Source: an uncultured Lachnospiraceae bacterium
GTDB lineage: Bacteria; Bacillota; Clostridia; Lachnospirales; Lachnospiraceae
Length of the DNA: 9,634 nucleotides
Direction: 5' to 3'
Assembly (NCBI GenBank): GCA_947177105.1
Contig: CAMWTF010000067.1
Location: 1-9,634 of the forward strand
Shown: positions 1 to 5,089 of the stretch, one piece after another
How positions within the stretch are numbered: the first letter of the stretch is position 1
Layout: every line of letters begins with the position of its first letter
Translations under genes and position numbers: made by a program
Notes under the pieces: generated by a model
The model's input: the letters and a program-made list of their open reading frames with translations, nothing else
Database searches by the model: none
Told to the model about the DNA's origin: nothing

Positions 1-257
1 CCCATCTGGCCAGCAATGCCCGCAGTATCCACACTTACGAGGACAATGGATGGGACACCTCCTACGAGACTTATCTGCGGGGGGAGATCAGCACCTATTC
101 CGACAAGATGCTGGAGCTTTACGGCAGATATATAGCGGCCCATGCGGCGTCAGGGCAGAACCTTGCCCGTGAGATTATGACCCATTCAGTGCATATGTAC
201 GGCTATGAGAGCTTGGAGGATGCGGAGGAAGGACAGCGCCGGGAGACGAATTTATAG
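1..257 (+). CDS. C-terminal part of an unrecognised protein
   Basis: An open frame enters from the left edge (first full codon at base 3) and ends at TAG 255-257, giving 84 residues. The fragment is hydrophilic and probably helical, rich in Glu, Tyr, Ala and Arg. It has segments such as SIHTYEDNGWDTSYETYLRG and a charged tail ending EDAEEGQRRETNL. There is no signal peptide, membrane segment or catalytic motif that I can name. The codon style matches the GC-rich neighbours and the frame is uninterrupted, so it is very likely the real end of a gene. The next gene starts 106 bases on, with no hairpin terminator between, so read-through into the phosphotransferase gene is possible. I do not recognise the family and assign no function. 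Confidence 0.6.
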   Translation, partial: HLASNARSIHTYEDNGWDTSYETYLRGEISTYSDKMLELYGRYIAAHAASGQNLAREIMTHSVHMYGYESLEDAEEGQRRETNL

Positions 258-363
258 GAAAAGCTGTTTAAATGGATGAGCGCTTAAACACCAAGACGGA
301 CGGAAGTTCATCACGGACCGGGGGCCTGTTGGGAAAGAGTGGAATTTTATATGGAGGATTTAT

Positions 364-993
364 ATGGAGGAGAGAAATATAAGCCTGCCATGGGCCGTCA
401 AGGAACGGCTGGCGGGAAAAGAATTGATTGAGATCACGGAGCACCACCGAAGCGGAGATCTGGTGTACAGAGTAGGAGAGGATTATATTCTCAAGGTGTC
501 TGACAATATAGAGAGGCTTCAGCGGGAGCGGGCGGTCAATGATTTCCTGACAGGCAAAGTAGGTGTCTCGGAGACGGTTTGGTTTACGGCAGAAGAGGAG
601 CGGGCATTTTATCTTAAAACCATGCTGAAAGGCGAAACGCTGGCAGAGGAGGAGTATCTGCGCAATCCCCGGGAGCTGGTGCGGCTTCTGGCCCGGGCCA
701 TGAGGATGCTTCACAGTGTTGATATCAGCGGCTGTCCCATCAAAAGCCCGGACTCGGAGGGAGACTGTTTCATCCACGGGGATTTTTGTCTTCCCAATAT
801 ATTGGTAAAGGATGGGGAGGTCAGCGGATTTATTGATTTGGAGGCCGGAGGCATAGGAGACCCCTGGATGGATTACGCATGGTGCATTTGGTCTTTGGAG
901 TATAACCTTGGCACGAACCGGTATACCGGCCTTTTGCTGGATGCGCTGGGAATTGCGTTTGACAGGGAAAAGTTTGAGCGCTACACATGCTGA
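364..993 (+). CDS. Compact aminoglycoside phosphotransferase (APH)-like kinase
   Basis: Predicted cytoplasmic small-molecule kinase of the APH / choline-kinase fold, 209 residues. ATP-binding lobe: Lys44 in YILKV, with Glu55 in RLQRERAVNDF as a candidate partner. Catalytic loop: HGDFCLPN at 138-145 (Asp140 base, Asn145). Metal-binding Asp158 in GFIDLE, then GIGDPWMDYAW at 163-173. APH(3') enzymes are about 260 residues. Here the text goes almost directly from LHSVDISGCP to the HGD loop, so the helical insert that helps form the aminoglycoside pocket is missing. About 50 residues follow Asp158, which is normal, so the C-terminus is not truncated. The start is ATG 364, with GGAGG at 353-357 six bases upstream. 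The family assignment is sound. The substrate is unknown, and resistance to aminoglycosides should not be assumed. Confidence 0.82.
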   Translation: MEERNISLPWAVKERLAGKELIEITEHHRSGDLVYRVGEDYILKVSDNIERLQRERAVNDFLTGKVGVSETVWFTAEEERAFYLKTMLKGETLAEEEYLRNPRELVRLLARAMRMLHSVDISGCPIKSPDSEGDCFIHGDFCLPNILVKDGEVSGFIDLEAGGIGDPWMDYAWCIWSLEYNLGTNRYTGLLLDALGIAFDREKFERYTC

Positions 994-1129
994 CACTGAT
1001 TGTGGGAAAGCGCTTATTGTGATCGAACTGTGTCCTCCACAGTGGGTATAGTAGAAAAATATTATCGAATCATAAGTGTCGCGGCACTTGCTGTTATGAC
1101 AGGATTCATTAATTTGCGGAGGAATGAAA

Positions 1130-1639
1130 ATGAACATACAATACAGACAGGCAAAAGCGGCTGATTTGGATGGCATTGCGGCTCTTGCCGGCCAGGCAGC
1201 TGCCCGGATGGTCAGCCAGGGAATTGACCAGTGGGATGAGTTATATCCCATTCGGGAAGATTTTGAACAGGACATCATTCGCGGCCAGCTGACGGTTGGA
1301 ATGCTGGGTGATGAAATTGCCGTTATCTATACCATTAACGGAGAATATGAGCCGGAATATGAAAGCGCAAAGTGGAAAGATCCCGACAAGCCTTTCTGCA
1401 TCCTGCACCGCCTATGTGTAAATCCCCTTTTTCAGAACCAGGGGATCGCCCGGCGGACCATGGAACATATAGAGCAGGAAGCTGCGGCCAAGGGCATTCG
1501 GGCCATCCGGCTGGACGTGTTTTCCCAAAATCCCCATGCGCTGAAGCTGTACCGGAATCGTGGATTTGAAGAAGTTGGGACGGCACGGTGGAGGAAAGGT
1601 CTGTTTTATTTGATGGAAAAGTATTTGGAATTATACTGA
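1130..1639 (+). CDS. GNAT family N-acetyltransferase
   Basis: Predicted acetyl-CoA-dependent N-acetyltransferase, 169 residues, cytoplasmic. The acetyl-CoA site is seen as LHRLCVNPLFQNQGIARRT at about 92-110, with the Q/R-x-x-G-x-G/A motif at Gln102-Ala107. The late motif B-like stretch NPHALKLYRNRGFEEVG lies at 135-150. The N-terminal YRQAKAADLDGI opening is usual for the fold. An upstream in-frame ATG at 1124 is only one base after GGAGG (1118-1122), while ATG 1130 is seven bases after it, so 1130 is chosen. The last codons (TATAC then TGA 1637-1639) are also the first bases of a long palindrome. The natural C-terminus may therefore have been altered by that element. The substrate cannot be read from sequence. 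A 130-bp gap with no clear promoter separates it from the kinase gene. Confidence 0.88.
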   Translation: MNIQYRQAKAADLDGIAALAGQAAARMVSQGIDQWDELYPIREDFEQDIIRGQLTVGMLGDEIAVIYTINGEYEPEYESAKWKDPDKPFCILHRLCVNPLFQNQGIARRTMEHIEQEAAAKGIRAIRLDVFSQNPHALKLYRNRGFEEVGTARWRKGLFYLMEKYLELY

Positions 1640-1735
1640 CTAACGTTAAGATTTTCCAATTTCCGCACAGCGCATGTCGCATAATTCGGCAACATGCACT
1701 GTGCGGAAGGGAAAATCTAATCGTTAGTAAGTATA
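1632..1735. repeat. Long imperfect palindrome, MITE-like
   Basis: The left arm 1632-1680 and right arm 1689-1735 are near reverse complements, with an 8-base spacer. Both arms read outward-in as TATACTkACTAACG, then GATTTTCC, then TTCCGCACAG, then GCATGT and GC. Differences are a few single mismatches (for example 1638, 1646, 1648, 1671, 1678) and two extra bases in the left arm near 1658. The RNA would fold to a hairpin of over 40 pairs. No T-run follows, so it is not a standard terminator. The outer TATA on both sides fits a TA target duplication of the IS630/Tc1-mariner kind, which is an inference. It begins inside the last codons of the GNAT gene. Confidence 0.75.
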
Positions 1736-1770
1736 AGAAAGGAATAGTATCTCACACCCAGGGAATGCTA

Positions 1771-1810
1771 AAGGTGATCCTCTGACATGAGTCGGCGGAT
1801 CACCTTTTTT
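1771..1810 (+). terminator. Rho-independent terminator or attenuator
   Basis: AAGGTGATCC (1771-1780) pairs perfectly with GGATCACCTT (1797-1806) around a 16-base loop, and a run of six T follows at 1805-1810. The form is classical. It lies 131 bases after the GNAT stop and only 40 bases before the start of the small gene at 1851. It could end the GNAT transcript or act as an attenuator in the leader of the small gene. Confidence 0.85.
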
Positions 1811-1850
1811 GAATGGAATGTCAATCTATAATTGGAAAGGAATGGTAAAT

Positions 1851-2111
1851 ATGGATTTTAATGGTACAGCTTTTGGCGCTGCTGCCGAAGCGGGCTATCC
1901 CCTTTCCATGGTACCCCTGGGTCTTGACCTGGATATGATGGAAAACGAGGCAGTACGGGACAGGCACGCCAGTATGACGGAGAGCGAGAAAGAGCAGCTG
2001 CTGATGCGCTGCCGGGATGCAAAGTCCGACAGGGAAATGCGGCGGATCGTGGAAGAAGAGGTGCCGGAGGGCAGGATCAGCGCATTGTTTGAAGGGCCTG
2101 CGACCGGCTGA
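1851..2111 (+). CDS. Small hypothetical protein, 86 residues
   Basis: Short acidic soluble protein beginning MDFNGTAFGAAAEAGYPLSM and ending ISALFEGPATG. The second half (about residues 40-75) is charged and probably helical, with MTESEKEQLLMRCRDAKSDR. There is one cysteine, no signal peptide and no membrane segment. The start at ATG 1851 is supported by AAGGA at 1837-1841, nine bases upstream. The earlier in-frame ATG codons at 1809 and 1842 either overlap the upstream terminator or have no proper spacing. A terminator hairpin follows ten bases after the stop, so this is a single-gene unit. I do not recognise the family. Its good ribosome site, codon use and own terminator argue that it is real. 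Confidence 0.7.
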   Translation: MDFNGTAFGAAAEAGYPLSMVPLGLDLDMMENEAVRDRHASMTESEKEQLLMRCRDAKSDREMRRIVEEEVPEGRISALFEGPATG

Positions 2112-2120
2112 GATTAGGCG

Positions 2121-2153
2121 GAAAATCCACATCTTTTAGAGGTGTGGATTTTC
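2121..2153 (+). terminator. Terminator hairpin after the 86-residue gene
   Basis: GAAAATCCACA (2121-2131) pairs exactly with TGTGGATTTTC (2143-2153). Inner pairs (TCT with AGG, including a G-T pair) extend the stem to about 14. The right arm carries TTTT at 2149-2152 and a further T-rich stretch follows (2161-2170). A-rich bases in the left arm could let it work weakly on the other strand too. Confidence 0.72.
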
Positions 2154-2184
2154 TGTGCAGTTTTCTGTTTGGGAAAGGCGGCAA

Positions 2185-2213
2185 TTGACGAAGCTATGGA
2201 GACCGGATATACT
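2185..2213 (+). promoter_or_regulatory. Sigma-A type promoter for tcdA
   Basis: TTGACG (2185-2190), a spacer of exactly 17 bases and TATACT (2208-2213) give one mismatch to each consensus hexamer. Transcription would begin near 2220. A second TATAAT at 2215-2220 has no matching -35 box at the right distance. Confidence 0.72.
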
Positions 2214-2220
2214 ATATAAT

Positions 2221-2353
2221 TAAAGAAAGCATTGGACAAGGTCCAAATACCAATTAACGCAATACCACGGGCACAGCGGGAGTCTGGCTAAACCAAACTT
2301 CGGTTATGCAGACATAAGAAAAGCCTGGCTATTATTTTAAGAGGAGAGAGGGT
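2221..2353 (+). other. Folded 5' leader of tcdA
   Basis: About 140 untranslated bases separate the predicted start of transcription from the gene. TTGGAC (2232-2237) pairs perfectly with GTCCAA (2241-2246) over a three-base loop. GTCTG (2282-2286) pairs with CAGAC (2309-2313), enclosing AACC (2291-2294) with GGTT (2302-2305), which makes a bulged stem of about eleven pairs. No terminator is present before the ribosome site. It does not match any riboswitch consensus I can recall, so no class is assigned. Confidence 0.35.
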
Positions 2354-2362
2354 GTGCAAGTC

Positions 2363-3091
2363 ATGAACGAACAATTTTCCAGAACCCGGCTGCTGCTGGG
2401 GGATGCGGCTATGGAGCGTCTGGCGGAGGCCAGGGTGGCGGTGTTTGGCATAGGCGGCGTGGGAGGCCATGTGGTGGAGGCGCTGGTGCGCAGCGGTATA
2501 GGTGAGATTGACCTGGTTGACAGCGACACGGTGAGCGAGAGCAATCTGAACAGGCAGTTGATCGCCACTCACAGTACCGTAGGCAGGTACAAGGTGGACG
2601 TGATGGAGGAGCGGATCAGGGATATCAATCCCCGGGCGGCGGTACATAAGTATCCATGTTTTTTTCTGCCGGAAAATGCGGAGCAGTTTCCCTTTGGAGA
2701 ATATGACTATGTGGTGGATGCGGTGGATACGGTGACGGCCAAGATTGAGCTGGTTCTGAAAGCCCAGACGGCGGGCGTTCCCGTGATCAGCAGCATGGGG
2801 GCGGGCAATAAGCTGGATGCCAGCGCCTTTCGAGTGGCGGACATCTACCAGACCAGCGTCTGCCCCTTGGCCAAGGTCATGCGAAGAGAATTGAAAAAGA
2901 GGGGCGTTGGGCAGCTAAAGGTGGTCTATTCACAGGAATTGCCCCTGGCGCCGGGATACAATGATGAAGAGCTGCCTGCGGGCAGGCGGGCGGTCCCCGG
3001 GAGTGTGGCCTTTGTCCCTTCCGTGGCAGGGCTGATTATCGCCGGAGAGGTGGTAAAGGATCTGAGTATGATTTGCTCCGAACAGCGCTAA
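2363..3091 (+). CDS. tcdA: tRNA threonylcarbamoyladenosine dehydratase (TcdA, ThiF/E1-like)
   Basis: Member of the ThiF/MoeB/E1-like superfamily that uses ATP to cyclise t6A at position 37 of ANN-decoding tRNAs to ct6A, in the cytoplasm. 242 residues. Numbering from this ATG, the nucleotide loop FGIGGVGG is at 28-35, the acidic strand IDLVDSD at 49-55, NLNRQ at 61-65, and VDAVDTVTAK at 118-127. The family signature TSVCPLAKVMRRELKKRG lies at about 163-180 and FVPSVAGLIIAGEVVKDL near the end. Firmicute relatives begin M-x-x-QFSR, which matches MNEQFSR at ATG 2363. A GTG at 2354 in the same frame is seven bases after GAGGAG (2341-2346) and is the alternative start, adding three residues. The length is normal and the frame intact. 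No terminator follows; mobile-element debris begins at once. Confidence 0.93.
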   Translation: MNEQFSRTRLLLGDAAMERLAEARVAVFGIGGVGGHVVEALVRSGIGEIDLVDSDTVSESNLNRQLIATHSTVGRYKVDVMEERIRDINPRAAVHKYPCFFLPENAEQFPFGEYDYVVDAVDTVTAKIELVLKAQTAGVPVISSMGAGNKLDASAFRVADIYQTSVCPLAKVMRRELKKRGVGQLKVVYSQELPLAPGYNDEELPAGRRAVPGSVAFVPSVAGLIIAGEVVKDLSMICSEQR

Positions 3092-3154
3092 GTGTGGTGA
3101 GGTGCATAATCTTAACTGTAAGCAACACCTATATTGACGCAGGAGGGTATGCAC

Positions 3155-3241
3155 ATGAATGATTACAGCAAAATCACAGCCCTTTACTCCCGCTTATCAG
3201 TGGGGGACGAGGACAGGGACGGCGGCGAAAGCAACTCATAA
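3155..3241 (+). pseudogene. N-terminal remnant of a large serine recombinase
   Basis: Twenty-eight codons, MNDYSKITALYSRLSVGDED then RDGGESNS and TAA at 3239-3241. They fit the start of clostridial large serine recombinases of the TnpX / Tn1549-type integrase group, where a KITALYxRLS...DEqdGESNS opening is typical. YSRLS at 11-15 is the catalytic-serine strand (Ser15). A perfect AGGAGGG (3141-3147) stands seven bases before the ATG, so the original translation signal is intact. Everything after SNS is gone: the next bases are the 3' end of the opposing GNAT gene, whose stop codon occupies 3236-3238. It is not functional. It marks the edge of an insertion or deletion in a former integrative element. 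Confidence 0.72.
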
Positions 3242-3736
3242 ACCTCGTTGGGCAACAATTACGGTATAGTTTTCGGTATCATATGTAACTCCTGTTTCTC
3301 TAAAACCATTTTTGTGCCAAAAATGTTCTGCTTGAGGATTCCCTTTTACCCAACCAAGGCGGACATTCGCCATCCCAATACGGAACAGATAAGCACACAG
3401 GTCATTGATAATCTTGCTCCCTGTTCCAGTATTCTGTATGGACACATCCGTCATAAAAAATCCAATAAAGGCTGTTAATTCATCCGGGTAGGCCATGATG
3501 AAATCCATCACGGCAATCAGTTTTTCCCCATCATAAAATCCCAGATAATACTTATCGCACATTTCCTTGTTGGGTGGGAGCGCATTCATGTCATTCATAA
3601 TGCTCTGTTCTGATACAAACGGTGGACAGTATTGATAGTATAAACTGTTTTTATAGCATAATGTGTATACTTCCGCTACATCATTGGCACACATCTTTCG
3701 AACAAGATATTGGTTTGAGAATAACGAAACATTCAT
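3236..3736 (-). CDS. GNAT family N-acetyltransferase (island)
   Basis: Second predicted acetyl-CoA-dependent acetyltransferase, 166 residues. The cofactor loop is VSIQNTGTGSKIINDL at about 98-113 (QNTGTG fits Q-x-x-G-x-G). A late NPQAEHFWHKNGF at 133-145 corresponds to the C-terminal motif. Start: the frame stays open ten codons upstream to ATG at 3764-3766, which has no ribosome site. The ATG at 3734-3736 is preceded by the purine-rich GGAAAGGAAAAAGAAGGA and is chosen, though the spacing is imperfect. It lies 53 bases downstream of the CPBP gene on the same strand and probably shares its transcript. Its stop falls on the serine codon where the recombinase remnant breaks, so its last residue or two may have been set by the junction. 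It is not a close copy of the GNAT at 1130. Confidence 0.85.
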   Translation of the reverse strand: MNVSLFSNQYLVRKMCANDVAEVYTLCYKNSLYYQYCPPFVSEQSIMNDMNALPPNKEMCDKYYLGFYDGEKLIAVMDFIMAYPDELTAFIGFFMTDVSIQNTGTGSKIINDLCAYLFRIGMANVRLGWVKGNPQAEHFWHKNGFRETGVTYDTENYTVIVAQRGL

Positions 3737-3789
3737 CTTCCTTCTTTTTCCTTTCCAAACATTCAAACCGGAAGTTATATACTTCAGCC

Positions 3790-4611
3790 CTACACGTTTG
3801 TATTTTGATGACTCTTATCTTCTTTTATTACCAAATGTACTGTCTTTTGTCCATCGCACATATTCATTACAACAAAAAAACCAACACATACTACTATCGC
3901 AATAATATTTGCCACCCAGTTTTGACGAACCACAACAATATCACTAAAAGAATTTATCAAACTATGTGCCATCATGCATAAAAATGTACTTCTTCCCTTT
4001 ATGTATAAACCGCCAAGAAAAAATGCAATGGCTAATGTTGACAATGTATGTGCCAAAAGATTTGTCCGCAACTGCTGATACGTTCCAAGCATTACAAATA
4101 GTGGCAAATGCCACAACTGCCATACCATTCCTATCTTTAGAACTACCCAAATTCTGTTCTTATTATTTATCTGCAATTCCCGTTCCAACCAGAATCCTCT
4201 CCATCCAATTTCTTCCATTCCACCAATGATTAAAAACACAGGAACTAGAAAAATTAAATTGGCAAAGGAACTCAAAATTTCTCCGCCCCAAACAAAGTAT
4301 GGTAATAGCTGTAGTACACACACTACCACTAATCCAATTATCCAATCTCTTTTATGAACAGGCAACCTAAAAATCCCTTTGATAACTTCCTTATATTTCT
4401 TTTTTTCGCATATTTTCTCAATAAATACCGCAGAAATTGCTGGAGATATTACACCTATAAAATATAACACCAACATCCATGTGTGTTCATTAAAGTTTAC
4501 ATTTTTTATTCTGGAATAAAGTGCAATGCTTCCCCATGACAAATATGTAATACTAAAACAAATTATCAAGTATCTTTTTATTGCACTTTTTATTATGTTT
4601 TTTTCCGCCAT
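3790..4611 (-). CDS. CPBP family intramembrane metalloprotease-like protein
   Basis: Polytopic membrane protein of 273 residues in the CPBP (CAAX protease / bacteriocin-processing, Abi) family, with seven or eight hydrophobic segments between residues 14 and 250. The three family motifs are present in order. Motif 1 is GGMEEIGWRGF (Glu133, Glu134, Arg138), motif 2 is WQLWHLP (His168), and motif 3 is AHSLIN (His216, Asn220). All expected metal-site residues are kept, so an active enzyme is plausible. Relatives include CAAX endoproteases and proteins for bacteriocin processing or self-immunity; the target here is unknown. The start is supported by GAAGG about seven bases upstream. The AT-rich composition contrasts with tcdA and trxB, suggesting transfer. 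It is the first gene of a two-gene minus-strand unit with the GNAT. Confidence 0.87.
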   Translation of the reverse strand: MAEKNIIKSAIKRYLIICFSITYLSWGSIALYSRIKNVNFNEHTWMLVLYFIGVISPAISAVFIEKICEKKKYKEVIKGIFRLPVHKRDWIIGLVVVCVLQLLPYFVWGGEILSSFANLIFLVPVFLIIGGMEEIGWRGFWLERELQINNKNRIWVVLKIGMVWQLWHLPLFVMLGTYQQLRTNLLAHTLSTLAIAFFLGGLYIKGRSTFLCMMAHSLINSFSDIVVVRQNWVANIIAIVVCVGFFVVMNMCDGQKTVHLVIKEDKSHQNTNV

Positions 4612-4693
4612 AATTATACCTTCATTATATTTTGCTCTAAACTATGACCTTCTTCTTCCGAAAACTCCGATTTATCGGTTTGTACTGGGGAAA

Positions 4694-4722
4694 ATTATAC
4701 CATACCCAATTACGGAAAACAA
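4694..4722 (-). promoter_or_regulatory. Strong extended -10 promoter for the CPBP-GNAT pair
   Basis: Read on the minus strand: TTGTTT (4717-4722), a spacer of exactly 17 bases and a perfect TATAAT (4694-4699), preceded by TGG as an extended -10 element. Transcription would start near 4687, leaving about 75 untranslated bases before the CPBP start. Confidence 0.72.
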
Positions 4723-4747
4723 TCCCTACTCTACGCTCGTTCCGACT

Positions 4748-4830
4748 ATCCAGACCGTCAAGGGACGAGTAGTATTTTTCCGCACAGGGCGCGAAAAAAT
4801 CTCCACTCTTAAACCCTTGACTGTCTGGAT
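4748..4830. repeat. Nested long palindrome
   Basis: The outer arms are 17 bases each: ATCCAGACcGTCAAGGG (4748-4764) and its reverse complement at 4814-4830, with one mismatch. Inside, ATTTTTCCGC (4774-4783) pairs with GCGAAAAAAT (4791-4800), again with one mismatch, around ACAGGGC. GAGT (4766-4769) and ACTC (4805-4808) add four pairs between them. The whole folds as one hairpin with internal loops. It lies upstream of the CPBP promoter and no T-run follows on either side, so it is not a simple terminator. Confidence 0.72.
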
Positions 4831-4834
4831 TTTT

Positions 4835-4853
4835 GCGGTGGCTCTGCCACCGC
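4835..4853. repeat. GC-rich 8-bp hairpin
   Basis: GCGGTGGC (4835-4842) pairs perfectly with GCCACCGC (4846-4853) over TCT. The T-run lies before it on the plus strand, and on the minus strand the hairpin is followed by A, so it does not have terminator polarity in either direction. It directly adjoins the larger nested palindrome and may be part of the same element. Confidence 0.6.
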
Positions 4854-4879
4854 GCTCCTGACCTCTCCCAAGGAACAGA

Positions 4880-5014
4880 ATGGAATGTTACGCAATAGGG
4901 CTTGACACGAAAACGGCTTCCAACCGTCCACAGGCGCGTTTTACATCCTTTCTTCCTGCCCCGTTTCCCGCCGCGCTGAAAAGTTTTCCGCCAATAACTC
5001 AAAAAAGCACTTAA
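4880..5014 (+). CDS. Possible 44-residue small ORF
   Basis: ATG 4880 opens a 44-codon frame beginning MECYAIGLDTKTASNRPQAR and ending at TAA 5012-5014. AAGGA at 4870-4874, five bases upstream, is a usable ribosome site. The product is basic and proline/phenylalanine rich, with no motif I know. No promoter is evident. The stretch from 4854 to 5089 otherwise shows no gene, so this may be chance coding or a leftover of the mobile element. Confidence 0.22.
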   Translation: MECYAIGLDTKTASNRPQARFTSFLPAPFPAALKSFPPITQKST

Positions 5015-5089
5015 CAAAACGGTTCATGGCGGTATACAAGAGATTCGTCCCTCTGCGGCGACGCAATTCAGGATGGTGAAAATCCTTTT

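Larger units (their letters stand above)
3092..5089. mobile_element. Degraded mobile island between two converging core genes
   Basis: This interval lies between the stop of tcdA (plus) and the stop of the SDR gene (minus). Its contents differ from both sides: a recombinase gene start that is cut off after 28 codons, two minus-strand genes in clearly AT-rich DNA (about 3600-4740), and a palindrome-rich stretch at 4748-4853. The ends are not exactly known. GACGCA occurs at 3136-3141 and 5060-5065, but six bases is too little to call attachment sites. That the whole interval came from one insertion is inference; several events are possible. Confidence 0.55.

Noticed and set aside
272..382. 36-codon frame from ATG 272 that overlaps the kinase start
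   Set aside because: The ribosome site (AGGA at 256-259) is 12 bases away and weak, no motif is visible, and it overlaps the kinase by 19 bases. A leader peptide cannot be ruled out but is not supported.
1027..1043. ACTGTG / CACAGT inverted repeat between the kinase and GNAT genes
   Set aside because: Only six pairs, no T-run, and no promoter placed sensibly around it. Too short to call an operator or terminator.
268..1278. 336-codon open frame on the minus strand
   Set aside because: It runs antisense to the kinase and part of the GNAT gene, has no family-like motif and is rich in Cys, Ser and Ile runs typical of a shadow frame. The plus-strand genes have clear motifs and ribosome sites.
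1661..4790. Shared word TTCCGCACAG in both large palindromes (1661-1670 and 4778-4787)
   Set aside because: Only ten to thirteen bases match and the rest of the two palindromes differ, so common origin is not supported.
4637..5017. 126-codon minus-strand frame across the palindromes
   Set aside because: It has no ribosome site that I can see, spans both strong palindromes and the CPBP promoter, and shows no domain. More likely non-coding element DNA.
3136..5065. GACGCA at both ends of the island as attachment sites
   Set aside because: A six-base repeat is expected often by chance, and the recombinase is truncated, so the true ends cannot be read from this window alone.
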